Assembly (NCBI RefSeq): GCF_014851395.1
Contig: NW_024044459.1
Location: 2,046,001-2,110,000, forward strand
Origin: Micropterus salmoides
Taxonomy: Eukaryota; Chordata; Actinopteri; Centrarchiformes; Centrarchidae
Length of the DNA stretch: 64,000 nt
Direction of reading: 5' to 3'
Positions 20,404 through 31,312 of the stretch are shown piece after piece. The position numbers were made by a program, and so were the translations under genes. Numbering within the stretch: the stretch's first letter is position 1; every line of letters begins with the position of its first letter. The notes beneath the pieces were generated by a model. The model saw only the letters and a program-made list of their open reading frames with translations, was not told the DNA's origin and did not search any database.

Positions 20404-21547
20404 CAGAGGTGGAAAGAGTACTATGTTACTTTGATGAACTTTTACTTAAGTACAAGTAAAATTACGATATAAAAATCTGCTCAAGTAAAAGTAAAAAGTA
20501 GCTAATTTAAAACTTGAACATTAAAGTTATTTTTTTAACCTCCTAAAAGAACTTATTTATACTGATTTAATACCTTATTTATACAATTTTTCTTATTTAA
20601 TCAAGGGCATAAAGCCATATGGCACTTTTGATTTTAGCTTGTTTGACAGATACTTTGCCAACGTAATGGTGCAAAACAATGTTAGAGACGTTTTATGTTA
20701 TAATGATAAGTTTTAATAATAATGTTTTCTTTCATTATGAAACAGTGGTGAAACAGTTTAGACTATGACGGGCCACACTGGGCTGGGAAATTTGAGCAAA
20801 GCTAATTTTGGTTAATTTGAGCAAAGCCTCCTTATCTACACACAGGGGCTACTCTAAACTATGCAAACTTATTTTTAACGATACCAGTGTAATGGTACAA
20901 GCAGGTTTCAAACATGCTATTTTGGCCATTCATTTCCATTTTTCTGTATCATCATGGATCATGCGTAAAATCAGGTGTGTCAGACTTCATCCAGCCAGAG
21001 GAAACGATCACTCTCCGGTAGACTTACTACGCTGTGGATGGCCGGTGATCGTTCCCTCTGGCTGGATGAAGTCCGACACACTTGATTTTACACATGATCC
21101 CTGTGCTGCTGCACTTGAAGGCTCCCAGCAGTGTAGCAAAACTTTCTAAATTCTTCCATCTCACGAAGAAAAGAAAGGTCGAAACAGCCTGCTGTCGTAT
21201 GAAGCCTAATTGTATGTAAACATCAATTGTAAACACCCCTACTGGGAAAAAAGAATATTACCTTACCTCGACATGCTTGCGCAGGTTTGATGTAGAGTTT
21301 TTATAAGCTTGGATAATAAAGCTGCTGCTCTTGCACTTGATGCCGAAGTCGTTGCAAGTTTTTCCTTGGGATATTTTTTACTCAATAACGGATGTGATTT
21401 AAAATGTAGTGAAGTACAATACTAAAAAACAAACATACTTAAGTAAAAATAAAAGTACAGATTATAAAAACTACTATAAAAAGGTACACAAAACACTACT
21501 CAATTACAGTAACGCGACTAATTTTAATTTGTTACCTTCCATCTCTG
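20404..21547. mobile_element. hAT-type non-autonomous transposon
   Basis: Ends are CAGAGGTGGAAAGAGTA and the inverted CAGAGATGGAAGGTAAC, a ~17 bp imperfect inverted repeat. Flanking octamers are aatataaa (20396-20403) and tgtataaa (21548-21555), 6 of 8 identical, consistent with an old 8 bp hAT target duplication. Subterminal sequence on both sides is 'ctcaagtaaaagtaaaaagt'-like. There is no transposase; the 1144 bp interior carries the long palindrome at 20956-21100. Confidence 0.75.
20956..21100. repeat. Long imperfect palindrome
   Basis: Left arm 20956-21013 and right arm 21045-21100 are reverse complements over about 56 nt with roughly five mismatches, with a ~31 nt loop. Shared core: 'gacttcatccagccagag'. 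A related but rearranged sequence occurs at 57525-57690 in another hAT-like relic. Confidence 0.85.
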
Positions 21548-21555
21548 TGTATAAA

Positions 21556-22140
21556 GCCTCTACTTCTGCAACATAATATTATATTATTATTATATTATAT
21601 AATACATAATAAGCAACAGTATTGCCAAAGCTATATAGAAAGTACATAAGGACAATTAATTTCATACATTTCATTAGATAAGGAAATAAAACAGCAAAAG
21701 TTGTGTTTGTGTGTGTTAATACAAAATAAAATAATAATAATAATAAAATATATAAAATATAAATATTCCATAAAAATAAAAATTTTAAAAAAGTAAATAA
21801 GTTAAACAATAAGCGTGTGTGTTAGTATATTAAATTAAAATAAATAAATGACACAGTAACGTGTGTGTGTGTGTTAAGAAAAATTAAATAAACAAATAAA
21901 TGACACTGTAATGTGTTATTATAATAATATACTGTATTAAAATTTTTTGTGTGTGTATATTAATATGCAAAAAAAAAAGTATTAGTTCATTAAAAAAAAA
22001 GACAAAAATATCAAATGTGACATTTACAATCAAAACAATAATAATATGAAAATTAGTACAATTATTTATTAGTCTAAGTTTCCATTGGTTCACCTCACTT
22101 CATGGCATTGATGAGAGCAATTATTTGACATTTGGGCATT
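21556..22140. repeat. AT-rich low-complexity tract
   Basis: Runs of ATTATT, AATAATAAT and TAAATAAA with interspersed short GTGTGT repeats (21700, 21865, 21945). Open frames here are fortuitous. No gene. Confidence 0.8.
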
Positions 22141-22880
22141 TCTCCCTGTATATAGGGGGGTTTTGGAGTGTGACATAAATTCGAATTTGGGGTATATTTG
22201 GGAAAAAATTTGTAGTGTTTTTGTCATAGTGTTTTATATTTAGGGCATGAGGTTAGAAATTGCAGCTCTGTCTCTACCTGTCCTGTGTCACACTGGGAAC
22301 AGAGTCTCTCCTCTTGTGGTAGCCAGCTCTGTCTGTGGCGACCCTTTTCTATGGCCAGGCTATGTTCACTCTTCTGTTTTCAGTCTGTATGTTGGCAACA
22401 TTTTTCTTAGTTTAGGATATTTTATTTTGCTCAGGTAATTTGCCAGTGTGAATTCTCTTTTTAGGGTCAGATAACTTTGTATTTTACTTGTTTTGGTTGT
22501 TTCTTTGCAGTATTCAATATATTTTTCTTTCTGCTAGCTGATAATTTGGTTTGGTCTGCTTGAGTTGGTGTTGCTGTCCTGAGGGTTGGGGACTTGTTAC
22601 TGCAGAGAGCCTTGGGACCAGCTGGTCGAGGGGACTCTTCTCTGGTTATTATTTGGTACACAATGCAGTAAAAAGGGGACTTTCTGGAGTTGGGTTTATC
22701 CATTGTGGATACAGAACAACACAGAGGAGGAGAGAAAGAAAGAATAATGTCTGAACAAGATTCTCCCTTGTTCAGACAGCAGTGCAACTTTCAAAATTCT
22801 TCCATCTCACGGAGAAAAGAAATGCCAGGTCGGAACAGTGTCGAGAGGCTGCCGCAGCTGTTGTGTGAAGACTAATTGTG
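22141..22880. repeat. Unclassified interspersed repeat
   Basis: No coding sequence. The stretch has a mobile-element look (pyrimidine-biased, with 'ggaccagctggtcgagggga' near 22617). Its right part, 22780-22880, shares 'attcttccatctcac' and following sequence with 21145-21215 inside the hAT element, so at least that end is repeated DNA. Ends not determined. Confidence 0.45.
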
Positions 22881-23032
22881 TAGCTGGGCCACGGGGATGA
22901 CATTAGATGTGATAGGGATCAGAACATGCGGCCAAATGCTGACGATCATATGGATTAGAACAGGACTGTGAATTTTCGTTTCTTTCCCTTCTGTGCATTT
23001 TTTTCAATGTAATTGTGTATTCACAATTACTC

Positions 23033-23106
23033 ATTTAGCAGATGCTTTTATCAAAAGCGATTTACATTTGAGAAAACAACATACAAGCATCAATTAAACA
23101 TCAATG
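23033..23106. repeat. Short teleost interspersed motif
   Basis: Contains 'catttagcagatgctttta' followed by 'caaaagcgatttacattt', an abundant short motif of fish repeats that flanks composite copy B directly. Too short to assign. Confidence 0.5.
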
Positions 23107-23533
23107 CAGTAAGAGACACAAGTGACAATTAAAGCTGCAAGCAGCGTTGGGCGGGCCCTCGCACTTGTAAGCGCGTCTGCGCGTGAGCTGGCCGAGTTGC
23201 ATATTCTGGAGCTCTGCCGGTGCGGCTGTGAATTTCCTACGCGGTTCCGACGCCGCATGAATGTGCTATATGTCACTTCCTGTGTCCCCTATGTGGAGCT
23301 ACATAGCACTTGCCGCTATGAATATAAATCGGTATTGGCGTGTAGATGTCTGCGGGGTGGGAGAGTTATCAAGCACGTAAAGTTTGTTTCAGATGTGAAC
23401 ATGTACACTGAACAATAATGTACCCAAACAATAAAATAAATTCCTTTTATATTTCCCTGCCTTGTTGTTTATGTGTACATACAGAGGAAGAATGTGAGAA
23501 CAGCACACATTTCATCGTTACTGTGTGTTAGAG

Positions 23534-24492
23534 CATGGGAGAACAGTGGATACTTTTAATACAGCCCACACCCCTAATACTGTGTAACTATAACAAGTAG
23601 AGAACAGAAGAAAAAGATGTTCTTTCTTTACAACTGTCTGCATAGCTTATTCATATTGTGTAATGAATGAAAATAAATAGGCCTACTAGGCTCCTCTCTA
23701 CTTTGACATTTAAGATTAGCTTGTTTGATCCACCTTCATACACATGTGACATTACTGTACAACTTGAGAAAGGTGAGTTGTTTTCTGCTCCAGCCTGCCT
23801 AAAAGAAAAGCGTTTTGGGGATTAAATGGACTTTATTAGCTGCTGCAGTGCAGGATGAACTCAGAATAGACCCATTTCTCACCTTATTATTCTAGATCAT
23901 GCAACGAAGAAGAAGAAATGCATAAGAAATCCTGGGACAAAATCTGTAGTCAAATACTGTACAGCATGTAGTCTGATGAACAAGACTTGTGTTATAGCTG
24001 ACTTGGGCAGTGAAATATTTTTTTAATTCATGTGGTCATAGTTGTCCACAACTCAAATCAGAATATAAGAAGAAATGTTTTATACCACCTCAAGAAGGCT
24101 TCCTATCAGAAAGGTAGGAAGGTATTTCAAATGTACAACTGCAGTACTTAAATCTAAGTAAAGTAATTTCCCTGACATTTTTGTGTTACTTTACTTTTAA
24201 TAGACGCATGTAACAGGTTTTATACGTCCTGTGAGTATAATCCAATCAATCTTATTTTCATACTGTATATCCGTTGTGTAATTTGATAAATTGTGTTGTA
24301 TGTCGTGCTCGCATCTCAGAGAAGACTCTGACTGCAACATGCGTCTTTGTAAAGAGAGAAACGGACATAAAAGTCTCTAACTCTGCCTGTCAGCTCGCTC
24401 TGCTCCATTAAAACTGAATTTACCATACAGAATTGAATACGAGTGCACTCCAGATTTAGCTGCAGCCAGCTGACCGTGTGCTTCTCCCTTTA
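23534..24492. repeat. Segment present only in composite copy B
   Basis: In copy A the flanking sequences meet directly at 6490 ('gcggta' joined to 'cagcacacagtaacg'); in copy B they are separated by ~960 bp. The joint in copy A lies at a short CACAC present on both sides, which suggests deletion from A rather than insertion in B. The segment is AT-rich, with no recognisable protein. Confidence 0.65.
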
Positions 24493-25134
24493 CCGCAGTT
24501 CTGTGTCCATGCATGCAGCAAACTGAAAGCACTGTCTGTCGGAGCGTCTACGTGAAAAGAGAAGGAAGACATTGCTGGTAGTATTGTCTTCAGAGTTGTT
24601 AAACACCTCAGCGCACTGAAGGAAGCCATCTGACTGTGTGAGGGGCAAGATCGTTGATGTCTGCAGGCAGAGTAGGAGCTCTCCTGTCTGACTGGTCCAC
24701 CAATAGCAGAGAAGATGACCCCTTGAGACACAGCCCCTCCTCATTTGCATAATGAGGCAGAAATGCATACAAAATTTAAAAAAGACAGGCAGAAATAAAT
24801 ACCATGGGTGAAAATAAATAAGGTAAATAAATACAAAGGAAGAATAAACCAGACAAAAATATTAAAACACACACATAATTAAATACATTAAAAAAATTAG
24901 TAATAAATAAAGTTGAATAAACAAATAAGGTAATTATAACAAAGGTGAATAAGTAAAGGCACTAATTAAAATATATACATTTATGTCTCCTTGTATAATT
25001 TAATTACTACCTACATTTATTTATTTACTTAATTTTTTTGTGTATTTAATTGGATGCTTATTTATTTATTGAGCATTTATTTATTTCTGTATTTATTTCT
25101 GACTGTGTCAGGATCGGTCCTCCATAGCGGGGTG

Positions 25135-26580
25135 GGAGAGTTATCAAGCACGTAAAGTTTGGTTCAGATGTGAGCATGTACACTGAAGTTACAAAAACTT
25201 CCTGTGTCATGGCGAAGACTTGATCTCTGACGCCACGCCACGGACACACCCATTGACGAAAACTCGCAAATAGCACAACTTTTCATCTTCAATGCCTTTA
25301 GAAGGCACAGCACAAATTTGAAGTCGGTCGGACTAAATCCCTAGGAGGAGTTCGTTAAAGTACGAAGTGTGTAAATCATCCAAAATTTGACGTAAAATTC
25401 AAAATGGCTGACTTCCTGTTGATTTTAGGGCATCGCTCCAAGAGGCTTTTTTGTGCGTCTGGACAAGATACAGGTACCACAGAAAATTCGTGCACGTAGG
25501 TAAAACGTGCGGCGGGGGCTGCTTCGTTAAAAGTCACTTCCTGTTGCCAGCAGGTGGCGCTATGACTGTCTGTGAATGTCAGCATGTACATGTGTTCAGG
25601 GCGGGACTCTCATCCTACATGTACAGTTTGGTCCAGATGTGAGCATGTACACTGAAGTTACGACAACTTCCGTGTCATGGCGAAGAGCTGATCTTTGACA
25701 CCACGCCACGGACACGCCCATTGACGAAAACTTGCAAATAGCACAACTTTTCATCTTCAATGCCTTTAGAAGGCACAGCAAAAATTTGAGGTCGGTCGGA
25801 CTAAATCCCTAGGAGGAGTTCGTTAAAGTACGAAGTGTGTAAATCATCCAAAATTTGACGTAAAATTCAAAATGGCCGACTTCCTGTTGATTTTAGGGCA
25901 TCGCTCCAAGAGGCTTTTTTGTGCGTCTGGACAAGATACACGTACCACAGAAAATTCGTGCACGTAGGTAAAACGTGCGGCGGGGGCTGCTTCGTTAAAA
26001 GTCACTTCCTGTTGCCAGCAGGTGGCGCTATGATTGTCTGTGAATGTCAGCATGTACATGTGTTCAGGGCGGGACTCTCATCCTACATGTACAGTTTGGT
26101 CCAGATGTGAGCATGTACACTGAAGTTACAACAACTTCCTGTTTCACGCCCATTGACGAAAACTCGCAAATAGCACAACTTTTCATCGTCAATGCCTTTA
26201 GAAGGCACAGCAGAAATTTGACGTCGATCCGACTAAATCCCTAGGAGGAGTTCGTTAAAGTACGAAGTGTGTAAATCATCCAAAAATGGCCATAAAATTC
26301 AAAATGGCCGACTTCCTGTTGACTTTAGGCTATGGGTTCTTGAGGCTTTTTTGTGCGTCTTGATACGATACATGTCCCCAGAAAATTTCGTACATGTAGG
26401 TTGAACGTGAACGAGGGGCTAATCATTTCCAATTTTCAAGGTGGCGCTAGCGAGTCATTTTGCCACGCCCATGTGCGAAACTTGTAGAATACGAAATTTT
26501 TCACCGGTTCTGACATGTTTGCAAATTTTGGTGAGTTTTCGAGTATGTTTAGGCCATGTCATTTGGGCCTACTTTGCAGA
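25135..26580 (-). repeat. Tandem ~468 bp units inside composite copy B
   Basis: Anchor 'gatgtgagcatgtacac' recurs near 25168, 25637 and 26105, keeping the 468-469 bp period of copy A. The third unit (26130-26580) is the divergent one, mirroring the first unit of copy A, and lacks the 'gtccgtggcgt' stretch after 'ctgtttcacgcccattgacg'. Confidence 0.8.
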
Positions 26581-26611
26581 AAAAAAAAAAATAATAAATA
26601 ATAATAATAAT

Positions 26612-26770
26612 AATCCGAGCAAATTCAATAGGGACCTCGCACGGTCGTGCTCGGGCCCTAAAAAAATATAATCCGAGCAAATTCAATAGGGACCTCGCAC
26701 GGTCGTGCTCGGGCCCTAATAATCCGAGCAAATTCAATAGGGACCTCACACGGTCGTGCTCGGGCCCTAA
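26612..26770 (-). repeat. Three tandem copies of the ~54 bp unit
   Basis: Reverse-complement units starting 'aatccgagcaaattcaatag' at about 26612, 26670 and 26720. They end the composite copy B, as the five-unit array begins copy A. Confidence 0.88.
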
Positions 26771-27670
26771 TAAATATTATATATAATTCTGTAATTTGTT
26801 TCTACATTCTATAAAGAAAAAGATGACTCGTTCACTTTACATACATAGTTTGTTGCCAAAAATGCACACAGTCAAGCCATAAATGTAGGGTGGTTTACAG
26901 AAAAAGGAAACTTAATTACAAAAAACAATGGATTTCACATCTGTGATCTAAAAAAAAACATGCTAGTGTTTTGACAGAATGATTTTATTTTGAGACAGGA
27001 TTGCTGTGTTTTGATTTTGTGTATGTAGAGAATGTTTTTTTGTATTTTGAAATGTAGGGCAGAAAATGTACTATTTGGCTGTGCAGTAGGTATGTTGCTG
27101 TAAAATAGATAGGGGAGACTGGATATAGTTATAACACTTTCTGCTTAAGCAACTATAACTCACTAAATGTTTTTGCGAGAGTTTTAAAACTTTTACACAG
27201 AGTACCTATATTTGTTAAATTGGCACCAATGAAATCATCTACAAAAAATATCACAGACCTTGTGAGTTGAAGTCAAATTCATGGTGTTCCTTTGTTCCAA
27301 TCTAGGCCTACCCTACCAGGGGTAGGGTGTAACACATGCTGTGATAAGTTTTAACAATTTGACAAAATAAGCAAAAATGGATGCCACACTAGGAGATATG
27401 ATTCAAAAACAGGTATAGTGAAATAAAAGAACAATGTTTTTCTCTCTCTGTAACAGACTATGTCTGGTATGTGTGTATGTAAATTTGTCTACTAGAACAA
27501 ACTTAACAGTATATTTAATACTACTACAATGTACCTAACTAAAGAACATCTTTGTACATCTTTGGGTCTAACAAAAAGTCAGTCAGTGCTTGAAGTGAGC
27601 CAGTAGCCTACCCACCGGTATGCAGTTCTTTTTCATTAAGCAGAATTCAGCTGACATGCCATAGGCCTAG
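26771..27670. other. No gene recognised
   Basis: AT-rich. 27110-27360 has the style of a DNA-transposon remnant ('taggggagactggatatagt', then 'gggtagggtgtaacacatg'), and 27585-27600 ('cagtgcttgaagtgagcc') matches the end-like sequence at 58566, suggesting a hAT terminus. None can be bounded. Confidence 0.4.
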
Positions 27671-27674
27671 GCTA

Positions 27675-27770
27675 CATATAACCACTCCGATCCGGTAAGT
27701 GGCGGTATGCACCTGTAAGTTTGCTATCAGTAATAAACACAAAGAAGAAGAAGAAGAAGAAGAACTACAG
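27675..27770 (+). repeat. SINE-like tail with (GAA)n
   Basis: 'ggtaagtggcggtatgcacc', 'taataaacacaaa' and then (AGA)n at 27742-27765 form a compact element frequently seen in fish DNA. It lies ~130 bp upstream of the UQCC3 start codon, within or beside its promoter. Confidence 0.5.
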
Positions 27771-27902
27771 AAGAAGACCCATATCCCAGCGCGCACTGCT
27801 GTTTCTGTGTCCGACGTTACCAAACTATGCAGGTCAGATGTTGTAGGTGAGTTCTCAGGCAGTGAATCAGTCACCATCAGCTGATCCTTCACCGTTTCCA
27901 GG

Positions 27903-30710
27903 ATGAGCGGCTTGCGGACCGTCCTGAGCTCCGCAGCGGTGGCCGCTCTATTGGGGATCGGCTACGGGATGTGGTGTGCGATCGCATCGGGAGAAGACAG
28001 GCGGAGAGAGCTCATCAAGGTGGTTCAGCAGACAGCTTTTCCGGTTACAGACAAATAAACGTTTTAAAAGAAACGTAACTAAACTAACACAAACTCACTG
28101 ACTAAACTGTGTAGGCTACTGTATGGGTTTATTGTGGTACCCGTTTGCGTCTTAATGGCGATGTTTGTTTATGATTTAAATGTTTGATTGATGACTTATA
28201 TAGCCTAACGTTAATGTTCAGCAACTGACAGGCAAGATGCAGTAGTGTTGAGATTCTTTCTGTTTTAGAAAACACTAACCTATACTTCCTTATGGAAATG
28301 TCTCTCTTTAACCCAATAACGTCCGGCTGCGGTAGTACCGCTCACGCAGCGCCCTCGCACACGCCGCGCTCCTCGCTCAAGCCACGCCCCTTTACGGTAC
28401 AGTCTGACTGTGTCCAAGGGCCTTTCCGAAATTGCTTGCTACTCCCTCTACATACTTCCACTCCGTTTGCGCGTTCATGCGGAGGGTCCGCCACATTTAG
28501 TGCCATCCGAAACCAATGAGGGCGGAGTGGTAGTGGGTTGTTAAACCCTCAGATGCCGAGTCAGCGCCGATGCTGGCTTGTTGAAGGTGTGTAACACCCT
28601 TTGCTGTAAGATGGGGGACCCACAGCCCTGGGGGGCTCCTGTGTTGAGCACTAGAGTGGAGGAGGTATGTCCGCCAATCCGGACTGACTGGGATCTGTGA
28701 GGAAGTCCAATATCCAGTTGCAGAGTGTTGTATTTAAACCAGAGCGCTGAGATTACCGATCAGTTTCATGGGGAGATTGTGTTGAATGCTGAGCTGAAAT
28801 CCACAAACGGCATTCTGATGTAGGTGTTGTTTTTCTCAAGGTGTGTGAGGGCTGAGTGGATGGCAGTGGAGATGGCATCCTCTGTGGATCTGTTGGTTCT
28901 GAAAGCAAACTGGTGAGGGTCCAGGCTGGCTGGGATGTTGTTCTTTATGTAAGAACCAGTTTCTCAAAGCACTTCATCAGAATGTGTCACAGGGCGGTAG
29001 TCGTTCAGAGTAGACACTGCAGACTTTTTAGGTACAGGAATGATGGTGGCTGTCTTGAAGCAGGTGGGAACCCTCTCCTGAGACAGTGGGATGTTGAAAA
29101 TGTCAGTGATAACATCAACTAGCTGATTGGCTCAGGTTTTAAGTACACAGCCAGGAATGTTATCAGGCCCAGCTGATTTACTCATTCACTCCCAGCAGAA
29201 CTCTCCTCACATCTGCTGCGATAGTGACAGTGGCCGGTCCTCTGGAGGTGGAGTAGACTTTACAACTGACTCCTTGTTGAGATCAAAGTGAACATAAAAG
29301 GTGTTCAGTTCATCTGGTAACAATGCCTCACACATGATGGGGGAACTCCTGCTTTTGTAGCCTGTGATGTTTTTGATGGCCTGCCACATATCTTTGGTGT
29401 TGAGGTCTCTCTCCAGTCTCTGCTAACGAATTTAGGTAATACCGTGCTGAGATTTGTTTGATTTACAGTCACCAGCAAGAATGAAAACACCATAAGGTCA
29501 ACACAATTTCATTCTATAACTTGTTATATTGTAACAAAAAACCTACCTACCTGATGTCTCCACTTCGCCTCTTTCAGTCTCGCTCTGGCGACGCCGTAAG
29601 CTTCTTTATCAGTCGACAGAAAAGCAGCTGTTTTGGCTCTGGACAGAGCCCTCACCTCACCATTCATCCAGGCCTTCTGATTGGGGAATGATTTTATCGT
29701 TTTAGTGATCACCACATCATCAACACATTTGCTGATTTCACTGATGATGTATATTCCTCAAGCTTGAAGTGGCTCTCCTGGGCGGCGGCCTCTCTGAACA
29801 CACTCCAATCTGTGCTACCAAAACAGTCCTGTAGAGCTACTGTAGCCTCATCTGTCCACACTTTGACTGTTTTAATTGTTGTCTTGACCCTTTAATCAGC
29901 TGGGTGTAAGTGGGCTGAAGAAGCAATATGGTCTGATTAACCAAAATGGGGATGGGGGAGGGCTTTGTAGCTGCCAGGAATATTGGTGTAGACGTGGTCC
30001 AGCGTGTTTGTTCCTCTGGTGGGGTTGTGGACATGCTGGTGCAATTTAGGTAATACTGTTCTGAGATTTGTTTGAATAAAATCACCAGCAACAATAAAAC
30101 ACCATCAGGTTGTTTTGTCATGTGACTGCTGATGACCTCATGCAGTTCCTGTAGTGGAGTTTTTGAATTTGCATCTGGAGGAATGTAAACACCAACGACA
30201 AAAACACTGGAGAATTCTCTGGGCAGATAGTATGGCCGACATCTCAACATTAAAAATTCCACATCTGGTAAACATTGTCCATCAACTTTAGCTGCGTTTG
30301 AGCACCAAGCATTATTTACGTAGATACACAGTCCTCCTCCCTCGTCTTACTGGACTTAGTGTCCTGTCTGTGCGGAATAAACTCCTCCCGTCAAGTGTGA
30401 CCGCTTCCTCAGGGACACTGCTGTGCAAGTTAATATTTATATTAAACTAAGTTGTATCATTTGCTTGTGAGACAGTTGTATCTAACACGCACACAAGAAA
30501 TTAGGGCAACATTTTCATTATGTGGTTTAATGTAATAATTCATTACATGTATTTGCCTCTTGCTGTACTGCCCACCAGAATCTGCCTGAGTCGAACCCAG
30601 TGAGAATGGAAGAGACGAGAAAGAGGAACGCTCTGGTGATGCAGGCACTCAAGGAAGCTGCTGAAACAAACGACAACATTGCAAGAGGGTTCGGAGGACC
30701 TGCAAAATAG
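27903..30710 (+). CDS. uqcc3: Ubiquinol-cytochrome c reductase complex assembly factor 3, two exons
   Basis: Coding exons 27903-28019 and 30579-30710, phase-0 junction, 82 aa. The product is a small single-pass mitochondrial inner-membrane protein needed for assembly of respiratory complex III (cytochrome b maturation with UQCC1 and UQCC2; family knowledge). Residues 8-28 form the membrane segment (hydrophobic, with GIGYG). A charged GEDRRRELIK follows, then in exon 2 NLPESNPVRMEETRKRNALV and LKEAAETNDNIARGFGG. Vertebrate UQCC3 has the same plan: GxGY membrane segment, GExRR, and an acidic/basic helix with LQEAA-N. Intron borders are aag|gtggtt (a weak donor) and ccaccag|aat. The intron carries a reversed LINE (28605-30440). 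AATAAA lies 70 bp after the stop. The upstream TAG/GTGAGT at about 27846 might be a 5' UTR donor. Short and split by repeats, it is easily missed. Confidence 0.88.
28290..28560. repeat. GC-rich block in UQCC3 intron, MITE-like
   Basis: GC-rich compared with its surroundings. 'cctttccgaaattgcttgct' near 28422 and 'gtgccatccgaaaccaatga' near 28500 resemble the ends of a short inverted-repeat element, and 'ggcggagtggtagtggg' follows. Not a recognisable exon. Confidence 0.35.
28605..30440 (-). pseudogene. Rex1/CR1-like LINE inside the UQCC3 intron
   Basis: Minus strand, antisense to UQCC3. From 30440 down: endonuclease blocks (GGGLCIYVNNAWC-like near 30330, VVGVYIPPDANSKT, ELHEVISSHM at 30262-30110), a linker (WMNGEVRALSRAKTAAF at 29665; MWQAIKNITGYKSRS at 29389), then RT from about 29190 (CFKTATIIPVPKKS, MKCFEKLVL) to LNTGAPQG near 28630, where it is cut before the catalytic box. 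A ~65 bp sequence, 'taggtaatac..gt.ctgaga', occurs twice (29428-29500, 30048-30112), so part of the endonuclease region is duplicated. Same family as 12956-13856. Inactive; it lengthens the intron by ~1.8 kb. Confidence 0.8.
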
Positions 30711-30780
30711 ACCGTCCCACCCTGTTTGCCAAGTCTCCATGTATTGAACACTGCCAGCGTGCAGGACCACAATCTATTCA

Positions 30781-30786
30781 AATAAA
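30781..30786 (+). promoter_or_regulatory. Likely UQCC3 polyadenylation signal
   Basis: AATAAA, 71 bp downstream of the UQCC3 stop codon; a compact 3' UTR as expected for this gene. Confidence 0.6.
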
Positions 30787-31140
30787 GATGAACATTCTAT
30801 TATTCTACAAGTAGGTTGTTGTCTAATTTGCAGCTTTAATGTCTTCATTTTATGTGATTTACTATATAATGTTAAATTCTTTATTAAAGCTCTCTTAACA
30901 CAAGCATTTTATCAGAATCAAAATCTGCTTTGTGGGTCAAGTATGTGTAAACATGAAGGGAATTTGACTGTTTAATTTTTGTTGCCCCCAGTGTGCTTAC
31001 ACAAAATGAACACAGCAGCTAAGATCAAAGAGAAAGCTGAACACATAAAGGTGAAAGAATAGGACTATCATGTACACAACTATGTGATAAATGTCTTCAT
31101 ATAAATATGTATAAAAAGTATTGATGACAAAAAAAAACTA

Positions 31141-31310
31141 CAGGTGCATCTCAGAAAATCTAAATGAGATTCCATGAGCTGTAAGCCGTAGTCATCAAGA
31201 AAAAAAAACACAAAAGGCCAGAAGTATTTCACTTTGTGTAATGAATCCAGAATATACTGTATGAAAGTTTTACTTTTTGACTTAAATTATGGAAAAATGA
31301 GGTGCACCTG
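31141..31310. mobile_element. Tc1-like MITE, 170 bp
   Basis: Left end CAGGTGCATCTCAG and right end ...GAGGTGCACCTG are inverted repeats, flanked by TA at 31139-31140 and 31311-31312. The interior ('tttcactttgtgtaatgaat') matches the subterminal part of the Tc1 element ending at 43935. It is therefore an internal-deletion derivative of that family. Confidence 0.85.
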
Positions 31311-31312
31311 TA

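Larger units (their letters stand above)
23129..26770 (-). repeat. Composite tandem-unit repeat, copy B (inverted)
   Basis: Reverse-complement counterpart of 4068-7689. Order along the + strand: terminal module starting 'aattaaagctgcaagcagcg' (23129-23415), segment matching 6487-6610 (23416-23530), an extra ~960 bp absent from copy A (23534-24492), segment matching 5857-6500 (24493-25130), tandem ~468 bp units (about 25135-26580), (ATA)n, and three 54 bp units (26612-26770). Long stretches are nearly identical to copy A, so both derive from a common, fairly recent parent. The copies face each other across 15.4 kb. Confidence 0.8.

Noticed and set aside
21556..22140. Small AT-rich frames rich in Ile/Phe/Tyr
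   Set aside because: Low-complexity AT tract; such frames are expected by chance.
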